A stretch of DNA of 5,511 nt. Source: JBLKSS01 sp047607725. GTDB taxonomy: Bacteria > Pseudomonadota > Gammaproteobacteria > Enterobacterales > Enterobacteriaceae. A program made the translations under genes and the position numbers. The notes below the pieces were generated by a model, which worked only from the letters and a program-made list of their open reading frames with translations, did not search any database and was not told where the DNA came from. Positions 1 through 5,138 of this stretch are shown piece after piece; the first letter of the stretch is position 1, and the number at the start of each line of letters is the position of its first letter. The stretch covers positions 1-5,511 of the forward strand of contig NZ_JBLKSS010000216.1 of the NCBI RefSeq assembly GCF_047607725.1. The letters run 5' to 3'.

Positions 1-138
1 CTCAAACCGGGATGGAAATAAAAGTTATTAAAATCAATACAATGTGAAAATGCAATGAGCATAAGCGTGTAACGTAGGTTTACTGTCTCATACAACAAAC
101 CCACCAATAATTCAAGACGTCCTCCACGGGGCGCTTAC
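1..138 (-). repeat. Repeat copy 1: IS66-type MITE end, partial at window edge
   Basis: This stretch is the reverse complement of 2862-2999, with only two differences seen by eye (positions 77 and 90). Its inner end, read on the minus strand from 138, starts GTAAGCGCCCCG. That matches the GTAA-type ends of IS66-family elements and the IS66 end at 5139. The last 50 bases (89-138) also recur in direct orientation at 3150-3199. By comparison with the complete 338 bp copy at 2862-3199, this is probably the first 138 bp of an element that continues off the left edge. The part at 20-60 is AT-rich and carries no gene. Confidence 0.85.
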
Positions 139-175
139 GATCACTCAGCATAACGTCTTTTTTGTCTTCAGCCAT
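80..175 (-). CDS. Short chimeric ORF (31 aa) running into the MITE end
   Basis: ATG at 175-173 is preceded by AGGATAGG, a plausible ribosome-binding site. The ORF begins MAEDKKDVMLSD, then enters the repeat at position 138 and continues as RKRPVEDVLNYWWVCC before a TAA at 82-80. Only the first 12 residues or so (139-175) are non-repeat sequence. This therefore looks like the 5' end of a gene downstream of the finO-like gene, cut off by the mobile element. The start lies 59 bp after the finO-like stop, so it could have been the next gene of the operon. I do not recognise the 12-residue N-terminus. The same repeat-encoded tail occurs in another reading across 3150-3199, which confirms that the tail comes from the element and not from the gene. 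Confidence 0.45.
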   Translation of the reverse strand: MAEDKKDVMLSDRKRPVEDVLNYWWVCCMRQ

Positions 176-234
176 TAACCTATCCTGTTGGTATATTATT
201 TATGCAACAAAAAATTTACACTACAAGCCAACCA

Positions 235-772
235 TTACTCGTTCATATCGGATTGCGGCTCAACCTTCTCCGGCCGTCTTTTACGTTTTTTTAGTGCATG
301 ATTACACTGTTCTTCGGTCACTTCACCGTTTGGCTGACCACGCAAATCAAATCGGGCACCGCCTTGACATAACGCATCCTGATAAGCCTCTGCCCGACTG
401 TAAACCATGAGCCCGGTTCGTATCTGCTTTCTGCTAATATCGACTCCCTGTCGGGTCGCTTCGTGCATCATGTCATAAAGTATTCCTATTTTAAGCGGTT
501 TAGGCGATGCCGCGTTGAAAGCCTCCGGCCACAACGCCATCAACGTCGCTATTGACGCTTGTCCGCGGCGCTGGTTTTTAGCGCCTCTCTTCGCTGCCCG
601 CTTCGCTTTTGTCTCCGGTTTCGGCGGCACTTTAGCGGTTTCTCCCTCCTTGGGAGAGGTTTTTATCACCGTTTTTTCAGAAGCAGGATCCGTTTTTTTT
701 TACGCTACTGGACGGCACCAACGTTGTTGTTTTACGTTTAATACTCAGCGTAGGGCGTTTTTGCTTTGTCAC
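235..772 (-). pseudogene. finO: FinO/ProQ-family RNA chaperone, frameshifted at an A9 tract
   Basis: FinO/ProQ proteins bind structured RNAs; plasmid FinO stabilises the antisense RNA FinP to repress conjugative transfer. The ProQ/FinO domain lies in 235-669: LWPEAF, then SPKPLKIGI, then GGARFDLRG and NGEVTEEQ, followed by a basic tail. The likely true start is GTG at 772-770, with AAGGA six bases upstream. From it the sequence reads MTKQKRPTLSIKRK, strikingly like the FinO N-terminus MTEQKRPVLTLKRK as I recall it. This frame ends after 31 codons (stop 679-677) because of a run of nine A's (701-693). With one A fewer, the N-terminus joins the domain in one frame and gives 178 aa, close to FinO (186 aa). 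The linker is rich in Lys, Ala and Pro. As written, the domain could start only at a weak GTG at 669 with no clear ribosome-binding site. It is a pseudogene, a read error, or a gene expressed by slippage. Family assignment is firm; the finO symbol rests on the N-terminus and is moderate. Confidence 0.8.
693..701 (-). other. Nine-A homopolymer at the finO-like frame break
   Basis: The minus strand reads GCGT followed by nine A's in total and then CGGATCC. The upstream reading frame (from GTG at 772) and the downstream ProQ/FinO-domain frame join exactly if this run is eight A's, or eleven. Runs of nine or more A/T are established sites of RNA-polymerase slippage and are also the most common place for sequencing or replication indels. 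Which of these applies cannot be told from one sequence. Confidence 0.8.
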
Positions 773-778
773 TTAATA

Positions 779-783
779 TCCTT
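779..783 (-). promoter_or_regulatory. Ribosome-binding site deciding the finO-like start
   Basis: AAGGA on the minus strand, six bases upstream of GTG at 772-770. It supports the upstream start over the later GTG at 669, which has only A-rich sequence before it and no Shine-Dalgarno match. Confidence 0.6.
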
Positions 784-803
784 TCAAGCCTCTGGCACAC
801 CAA

Positions 804-890
804 TCACTCGTATCCCGGGAAAAACCAGGGAGCGGTGTTGAGCGGCGAAAATAATTCAAAGAAAGCCATCATCGTCATGGCTGAAATCAT
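804..890 (-). CDS. Possible small protein, 28 aa, between DUF2076 gene and finO-like gene
   Basis: ATG at 890-888 begins seven bases after the DUF2076 stop. A GAGG sequence overlapping that stop sits about six bases upstream, so translation could be coupled. The reading is MISAMTMMAFFELF, then SPLNTAPWFFPGYE, ending TGA at 806-804. The peptide is rich in Met, Phe and Pro; its first half is hydrophobic, but it is too short to call a membrane segment with confidence. It fills most of the gap before the finO-like gene, whose GTG follows 31 bases later. I do not recognise a family. It could be a leader peptide that couples translation through the operon, or a chance ORF. Confidence 0.35.
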   Translation of the reverse strand: MISAMTMMAFFELFSPLNTAPWFFPGYE

Positions 891-897
891 CAGCACC

Positions 898-1530
898 TCA
901 TTCGTTATTGGACAGCGCACCATTCTGATCAAGAAAATGCCGGTCAGACACAGGGTTAAATTTCTCCATATCACCGGCATTAAAATTCTGACTCAGCAAC
1001 GGATCACTGCCTCCAGTCATCGACGTGGAGGGCTCATCAATAATATTAACGATCTCTTCAGGGGCAGCGTGATGAAACAGATTGGTTAACATATTGCCCA
1101 GCACCACCCCGCCCGCGACACCCGCCGCCGTCTGCAATGCGCCAGACATGAAACTGCCGCTTCGTGACGTGTTGGAAGACGGCGCAGAGCCCGTGTAGCC
1201 CGGTGACGGCGTTTGCACTGCCGGTTGTGGCGACGGCTGGGAACGACCACCGCCAAACAACCCGCTGAGAAAACCGCCACTTGCCGGTGGCTGAGTCGCC
1301 CTCAACCGGGCAACGTCATTTTGCAGTTGCTGAACCTGCTGGTTGAGGCGGTGCAGTGCCGCCTCCTGGATCAGGAGCGACTGCGCCATATAGTAAGGCG
1401 CCGCGGGCTGCTGCTGAATAAAGCCCTGGATCTGCCGCTCCGCCTCAGCATCTCGCGGCCCTGCGCTGTATTCCGCCTGTTTCAGCCGTTGAAACAGTCC
1501 GTCTATCAGACGTTGCTCTTCAGATTGCAT
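898..1530 (-). CDS. DUF2076 domain-containing protein
   Basis: This is a 210-residue protein of the DUF2076 family, whose role is not established. It has the family layout: an N-terminal helical region starting MQSEEQRLIDGLFQRLK (residues 1-45), the AAPYYMAQSLLIQEAAL segment (43-59) leading into a short coiled coil (about 58-78, LNQQVQQLQNDVARL), a Gly/Ser/Pro-rich linker with GGFLSGLFGGG (85-95), and a small-residue hydrophobic stretch near 128-152 (FMSGALQTAAGVAGGVVLGNML). There is no signal peptide. The hydrophobic stretch may associate with membrane, which is an inference. The C-terminal tail (about 155-210) is not recognisable family sequence. ATG at 1530-1528 is preceded by a strong AAAGGGGGG site at five bases. 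It lies 42 bp after the small ORF that overlaps the helicase stop, in one orientation with the helicase and finO-like genes, so it is probably cotranscribed with them. The ORF is intact. Confidence 0.85.
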   Translation of the reverse strand: MQSEEQRLIDGLFQRLKQAEYSAGPRDAEAERQIQGFIQQQPAAPYYMAQSLLIQEAALHRLNQQVQQLQNDVARLRATQPPASGGFLSGLFGGGRSQPSPQPAVQTPSPGYTGSAPSSNTSRSGSFMSGALQTAAGVAGGVVLGNMLTNLFHHAAPEEIVNIIDEPSTSMTGGSDPLLSQNFNAGDMEKFNPVSDRHFLDQNGALSNNE

Positions 1531-1535
1531 ACATG

Positions 1536-1544
1536 CCCCCCTTT
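1536..1544 (-). promoter_or_regulatory. Strong ribosome-binding site of the DUF2076 gene
   Basis: AAAGGGGGG on the minus strand, five bases before ATG at 1530. The match to anti-Shine-Dalgarno pairing is strong and fixes this start. Confidence 0.7.
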
Positions 1545-1572
1545 CTAACCGTTGTCATCGCCATCCTGGCTA

Positions 1573-1665
1573 TCAGCCAGCGGCACAGTACAGCGTCCGC
1601 GCGACGCTGAAGCCATGATCCTTATCAGATAAATATTTAATCGTGAAAGCACGACAACAAACCAT
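1573..1665 (-). CDS. Possible small protein, 30 aa, TAATG-coupled to the helicase gene
   Basis: The ATG at 1665-1663 shares its A with the helicase TAA stop (TAATG), a classic arrangement for translational coupling. AAGGA inside the last helicase codons (1677-1673) lies seven bases upstream. The peptide begins MVCCRAFTIKYLSDKD and ends with GFSVARTLYCAAG and TGA at 1575-1573. It is Cys-containing (three Cys) and mildly basic, with no obvious membrane helix. I do not recognise a family. The DUF2076 gene starts 42 bp further on. The coupling signals support real translation; the lack of a known homologue keeps confidence low. Confidence 0.4.
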   Translation of the reverse strand: MVCCRAFTIKYLSDKDHGFSVARTLYCAAG

Positions 1666-2861
1666 TACGACATCCTTAAACGCTCCCGTAACCAGGTTTT
1701 TCGTCTCCCGGAGCGCTGCGTTCTGACAGCAATCGATAGCGCCTTTTTTTGCCCGATAATCACGACCATTTTTTTGCCCCGCGTCACCCCCGTATAAATC
1801 AGATTCCGCTCCAGCATTAGGTAGCTCTGCATCGACAGGGGGATCACCACACACGGATATTCTGACCCCTGACTTTTATGGATAGTCGTCGCATACGCCA
1901 GTGAAAGCTCATCCAGCTCATTAAAATCGTAATGAATTTCCCTGTCGTCAAACTGGATAAACACCTCAGCGTCCTCCGTGTCTATCGCCCGAATGATACC
2001 AATATCACCATTAAAAACATCATTATCATAATTATTAATAATATGAATCACTTTATCACCCGGCGAAAACGTCCGGCCATAACGCGTCACCTTCGGCTCG
2101 GCGTCGCCATTGAGCTGCGACTGCAGCACATTATTCAGACTGTGCGTGCCCGTCCCTCCCCGGTTCATCGGCGTCAGTATCTGTATATCCCTGACCGGAT
2201 CAAAACCAAATCGGGCCGGCAGGCGACATAAAACAATATTCAGCAGTTTGGCCTTGATCTCTTCGGGCGTCTCCGCAGCGATGAAAAAGAAATCACTGGT
2301 TTCCCCCTTTTGGGTCACGTCAGGCACACGCCCGGCATTAATGGCGTGAGCATTGGTGATAATGTTAGAGCAGGCCACCTGTCGGAATATTTCTGTTAAC
2401 CGGCTCACAGGTATCTGCTGGCTGTTGATAATATCGGCCAGCACATAACCGGGGCCTACGGAGGGTAACTGATCAACGTCACCGACCAATAATAACGCCG
2501 CATGATCCGGCACTGCGCGGAGTAATTTATTCATCAGCACAATGTCAACCATCGAGGACTCGTCAACCACCAGTAACGCTGTGTCGAGGGGATTGTCGGC
2601 ATGACGCTTGAAATCAAACAGCCGGGGATCAAATTCCAGCAGACGATGAATGGTGGTGGCCTGCTGGCCGGTCGATTCACTCAATCGCTTGGCTGCCCGA
2701 CCTGTTGGCGCGCACAGCGTGGTATGGCTCCCCTTTGCCCGAATGATATGCAAGATGCTGTTAATCACCGTGGTCTTACCGACGCCAGGCCCCCCCGTGA
2801 TCACACTGACCTTGCTATTCACTGTTTTTTCGATGGCAATACGCTGCGAGCCGGACAGGGT
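1665..2861 (-). pseudogene. recD2: RecD2-type ATP-dependent DNA helicase, 5'-truncated
   Basis: Superfamily 1B 5'-3' DNA helicase of the RecD2/RecD-like group. All motor motifs are present. Numbering from the GTG at 2822: Walker A GGPGVGKTT (10-18), motif Ia APTGRAAKRL (38-47), motif II DESSMVD (87-93), motif III GDVDQLPSVGPG (114-125), motif IV RLTEIFRQ (141-148), motif V AYATTIHKSQGSEYP (309-323) and motif VI YTGVTRGK (343-350). The C-terminus (GQKKALSIAVR, then LRERL) is the normal end of the family. RecD2 proteins run to about 700 residues or more, so the N-terminal half, with its helix-hairpin-helix region, is missing. Family-like sequence (LSGSQRIAIEKTV) continues in frame upstream of the GTG and stops where the mobile element begins at 2862, so GTG 2822 is an internal codon rather than the native start. 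The frame stays open into the repeat without a start codon. The motor alone might fold if translated, but the native start and promoter are gone. A TraA-like relaxase fragment is less likely given the C-terminus. Confidence 0.85.
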
Positions 2862-2909
2862 GTAAGCGCCCCGTGGAGGACGTCTTGAATTATTGGTGGG
2901 TTTGTTGTA
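2862..2909 (+). repeat. Left terminal inverted repeat of the MITE-like element
   Basis: Forty-eight bases beginning GTAAGCGCCCCGTGGAGG, identical to the reverse complement of 3152-3199. It is also the inner end of the 138 bp inverted-repeat arm 2862-2999 that matches 1-138. Confidence 0.85.
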
Positions 2910-2999
2910 CGAGACAGTAAACTTACGTTACACGCTTATGCTCATTGCATTTTCACATTGTATTGATTTTAATAACTTTTATTTCCATCCCGGTTTGAG
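2862..2999 (+). repeat. Repeat copy 2: inverted partner of 1-138
   Basis: This is the reverse complement of 1-138 with two mismatches. The pair encloses 139-2861, so recombination between the arms would invert the helicase-to-finO segment. The match stops at 2999 only because copy 1 is cut by the window edge. Confidence 0.9.
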
Positions 3000-3028
3000 T
3001 GATATAAAATTAGTGGTTCTGAAGTTTG

Positions 3029-3064
3029 TGATAGTGTCCATTAAAATTTAAGTGGACACTATCA
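3029..3064. repeat. Perfect 12 bp inverted repeat (hairpin) inside the MITE-like element
   Basis: TGATAGTGTCCA at 3029-3040 is followed by a 12-base AT-rich spacer and the exact reverse complement TGGACACTATCA at 3053-3064. It could form a hairpin in DNA or RNA. There is no T-tract on either side, so it is not a typical intrinsic terminator. It might be the abutted ends or the footprint of another small element. Confidence 0.6.
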
Positions 3065-3151
3065 TCGCCGGATTATCCATGATCTGACAGCCGTCCCTTA
3101 TAGGTTGCGGGTTCACTAGGCATCGTAGTGGAACATATTCTTACCGGGCCA

Positions 3152-3199
3152 TACAACAAACCCACCAATAATTCAAGACGTCCTCCACGGGGCGCTTAC
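3152..3199 (-). repeat. Right terminal inverted repeat of the MITE-like element (repeat copy 3)
   Basis: Reverse complement of 2862-2909 and a direct copy of 91-138; the match to copy 1 extends two bases further, to 3150. The boundary at 3199 is the same base at which copies 1 and 2 end, which defines the element terminus. Confidence 0.85.
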
Positions 3200-3665
3200 T
3201 TTCTTGGTAGCCACCGTGCTGTTTACCCACGGCCCCAAATATTGGTACTTCTTGTTGCATAACGGCCTGCTGCTGCCTTCGCAACTGATGCTGATCTATC
3301 TGTGAGCGCTGGCGCGCAATCCTGACAGCGCCTGGCTGCGTCACTGGTCGCCCCGCCTGGGCGCGGCGTCGTTATCCATGTTCGCCCTGCATGTCCCGCT
3401 GTTCAATTTGTTCATGACGCTGGAGCAGCTGGTGCGGGGCGCGCCCGGGCAATGTTTGGACCAATGGAGCGAGTGCGTGGCGGCCGCGGCCAACGTCAAG
3501 CTGTCATTAACCGGTTATGCCCTGTTCCTGGTGCTGACCGTGACGGTATGCGTGCTGTTTCAGGAGCGTTTTGTCGTGCGGGTCAGGAAATGGCTGGTGG
3601 CCCGCTTTATCGGTCAACCTGCTGTGCATGCCGGCGATAGGGCGGTAAAAACCAGCGGGTCGTGA
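3200..3665 (+). pseudogene. Acyltransferase-3 family membrane protein, C-terminal remnant
   Basis: Members of this family (OafA-like) are multi-pass inner-membrane proteins of about 350-400 residues that acylate surface sugars. From 3201 the frame reads FLVATVLFTHG, YWYFLLHNGLLLPSQLM and LIYL, then hits TGA at 3303-3305. It continues in the same frame with the family-typical LGAASLSMFALHVPLFNLF, and later LTGYALFLVLTVTVCVLFQERF, a last transmembrane helix followed by a basic tail, ending TGA at 3663-3665. The segment holds about three hydrophobic helices. The N-terminal half, with the catalytic His region, is missing because the MITE-like element ends at 3199 directly in front. It is thus broken twice, by 5' loss and by an internal stop. 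An ATG at 3378 could start a 95-residue product but is not a natural start. The substrate cannot be inferred. Confidence 0.75.
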
Positions 3666-3901
3666 TGACTTCTGGTGTGCCGCCGCCGCCGGAGAGCGGC
3701 GCGCCATCGTGCCGAGGGCCGTCGCGCGCTGGGTCAAAAAACGCTCGGCGGCGCGCCCAAGGCGCTCGATGATCGAGGGTTGCGCGCCATGACCTCCCGC
3801 AACAGTGCCCCCTCAACAGCGGGTTATCCTGCGGCCACCGGCCTAGCCTGAGGAGCACTTTCCCGCCCCTCGTCGGCACGGTTGTCATCGGCGCGGCGCG
3901 A
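3666..3901. other. GC-rich spacer, no gene recognised
   Basis: Between the acyltransferase remnant and the ancestral end of chaC the sequence is very GC-rich, with many GCGC and GGCG runs. Arginine-rich open frames here on either strand match no family I know and look like composition artefacts. It may be degraded coding sequence, but nothing is identifiable. Confidence 0.4.
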
Positions 3902-3985
3902 TTATACCGCCAGCGGCGGCTCATCCCGCGGCGTTTGGTTCACCGTCGCCCGCCCCTGGATCAGTTGGCGAACTTGTTTGACCAA
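3902..3985 (-). pseudogene. Read-through ghost of the chaC C-terminus
   Basis: Immediately after the chaC TAA, 27 further codons stay open in the same frame (LVKQVRQLIQGRATVNQ and so on) to a second TAA at 3904-3902. The start of this tail aligns with the C-terminal helix of E. coli ChaC (LLVSVKKLL). The ancestral protein would have been about 235 residues. Confidence 0.7.
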
Positions 3986-4609
3986 TTACACCATACAGTC
4001 ATCCTGCATGCCGTAATTGTTCAGCTCTTGCTCCAGAGCAAAGAGATACTGGGCGTTGGTGCCGAGCGGGCCGCTGGCGCAGGCGATAAGCGGCGTGATA
4101 ACTTGCGAACGGGTATCCGCCTCGAAAAAAGGGTGGCAGGAATCCATAACGAAGGCCAATTCCGTGACGCTGTCACCGCCATCTAACGTCAGCTCGCTCC
4201 AAATGGGGATGTAGCATCCGGTCAGCATCTCCCGCTTCCACAGCAGTTCCAGCTCCTCGTGCAGGCGATCTTCAGGCAGGCGGAACGCCAGGCCCGTGGT
4301 CTGGCCGCCCTCTTTTAACGCCAGCATACGCCCCGGCTGCGACGAAGTGCCTCGTCCGGAGATAAGCCGCAGACAGAAGGCGCGATGCCAGCCGGTAAGC
4401 GTGGCCGGACGAACCTCTTCCGCTTCAAAGATGGGATTCCACATCAGCGATCCGTAACCGAAAATCCACACCGGGCTATTGTCCGGCTGACGACTCAGCG
4501 TACACGCCAGCGATGCCCACCGCTGTTCCGGCGTTAACAGCAGCGATTCGTCGATAATACCAAAGGCCGTTTTACAATCAGCTTTCTGCAAAAAGTCTCG
4601 CGTTAACAC
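3986..4609 (-). CDS. chaC: ChaC glutathione-specific gamma-glutamylcyclotransferase, C-terminus lost to a stop
   Basis: ChaC cleaves glutathione to 5-oxoproline and Cys-Gly in the cytoplasm; older annotation calls it a cation transport regulator. The 207-residue product follows E. coli ChaC along its length: MLTRDFL at the start, VWIFGYGSLMWNP (47-59) with the substrate-binding YGSL signature, GWHRAFCLRL, QPGRMLALKEGG, LLWKREM (122-128, with the Glu at 127 as the likely catalytic acid/base) and SGPLGTNAQYLFALEQEL. It ends GMQDDCMV at a TAA (3988-3986), exactly where E. coli continues GMQDDGLNDLL (231 aa). After the stop the same frame continues LVKQVRQLIQ, which aligns with the E. coli tail, so this is a point nonsense mutation. 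The core is intact, so activity may remain. The GTG start aligns with the E. coli start. AGGAG lies about 11 bases upstream, a long spacing. Confidence 0.9.
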   Translation of the reverse strand: MLTRDFLQKADCKTAFGIIDESLLLTPEQRWASLACTLSRQPDNSPVWIFGYGSLMWNPIFEAEEVRPATLTGWHRAFCLRLISGRGTSSQPGRMLALKEGGQTTGLAFRLPEDRLHEELELLWKREMLTGCYIPIWSELTLDGGDSVTELAFVMDSCHPFFEADTRSQVITPLIACASGPLGTNAQYLFALEQELNNYGMQDDCMV

Positions 4610-4636
4610 TCGCTTGCTTTCTCCTGGCCATCACGT

Positions 4637-4699
4637 TCAACTGCGGTGGCGCACCTGCGCCGCCTGCGCGTGAAGATAATCTCTGTTCTTATTGCTCAT
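4637..4699 (-). CDS. Possible 20-aa ORF upstream of chaC
   Basis: ATG at 4699-4697 reads MSNKNRDYLHAQAAQVRHRS and stops with TGA at 4639-4637, 27 bases before the chaC start. A weak GGTGA lies seven bases upstream. It could be a leader or a small protein of the chaC transcript, but no family is recognised and its length is within chance. Confidence 0.2.
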   Translation of the reverse strand: MSNKNRDYLHAQAAQVRHRS

Positions 4700-5138
4700 A
4701 ATTAAATCACCAACAATATGACCATATGCGTTTCCGGCGCCGCAATCAAGTTTGAAGCGAGTCACAATTATGACAAAAAGCAATCACGGCGCGCGTATCG
4801 CCCCTGCCCCCATCGCCGTAACCTGAGCCGAAGCGGCTAGCGCTGTCGCGGCCGGGGATAATCCCGACCCGGCGCCGTGTCCTTCCCTGCCCACAGGCCT
4901 TGGGGTGGAGCCACCAACGAAGGTCAACGGCAACAACGGACCACACCCGCGCGGGTACGAAAGGAGGCCTGTGTCGGGACGGCAAGATCTGGGCGTTGGC
5001 ACGTTAAATAGGGGCGAAGCAGCGCACGAGCGCGGCCGGTGACATACCCAGAGGAAAATGTCGGAGTCAGAATTGGGGGCTGGCGCCTCCCGCCCGCATA
5101 CGCATACGTATACTCAGCGTCAGACCTTTACTTTTTCG
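4700..5138. other. Gene-poor region between chaC and the IS66 end
   Basis: No convincing gene or RNA was found. Short open frames on both strands (for example plus from 4770 and minus 4746-5002) are proline-, glycine- and arginine-rich or lack family features. The stretch near 4950-4980 contains AAAGGAGG but no sensible ORF follows it. It is probably degraded sequence together with the chaC upstream region. Confidence 0.4.

Larger units (their letters stand above)
2862..3199. mobile_element. MITE-like element, 338 bp, with 48 bp IS66-type inverted ends
   Basis: The first 48 bases (2862-2909) and the reverse complement of the last 48 (3152-3199) are identical, both starting GTAAGCGCCCCG. IS66-family elements have ends starting GTAA, and the true IS66 end at 5139 also begins GTAAGCG. 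The 242 bp interior has no transposase and no credible ORF, so the element would depend on a transposase supplied in trans. The flanking octamers (GACAGGGT at 2854-2861, TTTCTTGG at 3200-3207) do not match. The 8 bp target duplication expected for IS66 is therefore absent, which suggests that this copy is a recombination product of two elements. It truncates the helicase on one side and the acyltransferase on the other. Confidence 0.7.

Noticed and set aside
162..841. Plus-strand open frames across the finO-like gene (162-410, 515-841, 559-741)
   Set aside because: They are antisense to a ProQ/FinO domain with clear family motifs and have no family features or ribosome-binding sites.
1086..1548. 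Frames at 1086-1280 (minus) and 1213-1548 (plus) over the DUF2076 gene
   Set aside because: Arg/Cys-rich shadow translations of the GC-rich linker; the DUF2076 frame has a strong ribosome-binding site and family sequence.
1932..2888. Plus-strand frames over the helicase (1932-2231, 2110-2349, 2601-2888, 2650-2865)
   Set aside because: They oppose a reading frame containing all the SF1 helicase motifs.
2957..2962. TACAAT as a -10 box for an outward promoter from the MITE toward the helicase (same in copy 1 at 38-43)
   Set aside because: The hexamer at a 17-base spacing upstream is a poor -35 (GAAATA); AT-rich sequence makes such matches common.
3141..3344. 67-aa minus-strand ORF across the element end and the acyltransferase remnant
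   Set aside because: It is antisense to conserved acyltransferase sequence, and its last third is the repeat-encoded tail; a chimera without independent support.
3507..3924. Minus-strand frames 3507-3737 and 3607-3924
   Set aside because: Arg/Pro/Ala-rich composition typical of GC-rich antisense frames, partly antisense to the acyltransferase; no family match.
4746..5002. Two overlapping minus-strand ORFs (79 and 72 aa) upstream of the IS66 end
   Set aside because: Gly/Arg/Pro-rich low-information translations in two frames of the same GC-rich DNA, with no recognisable domain.
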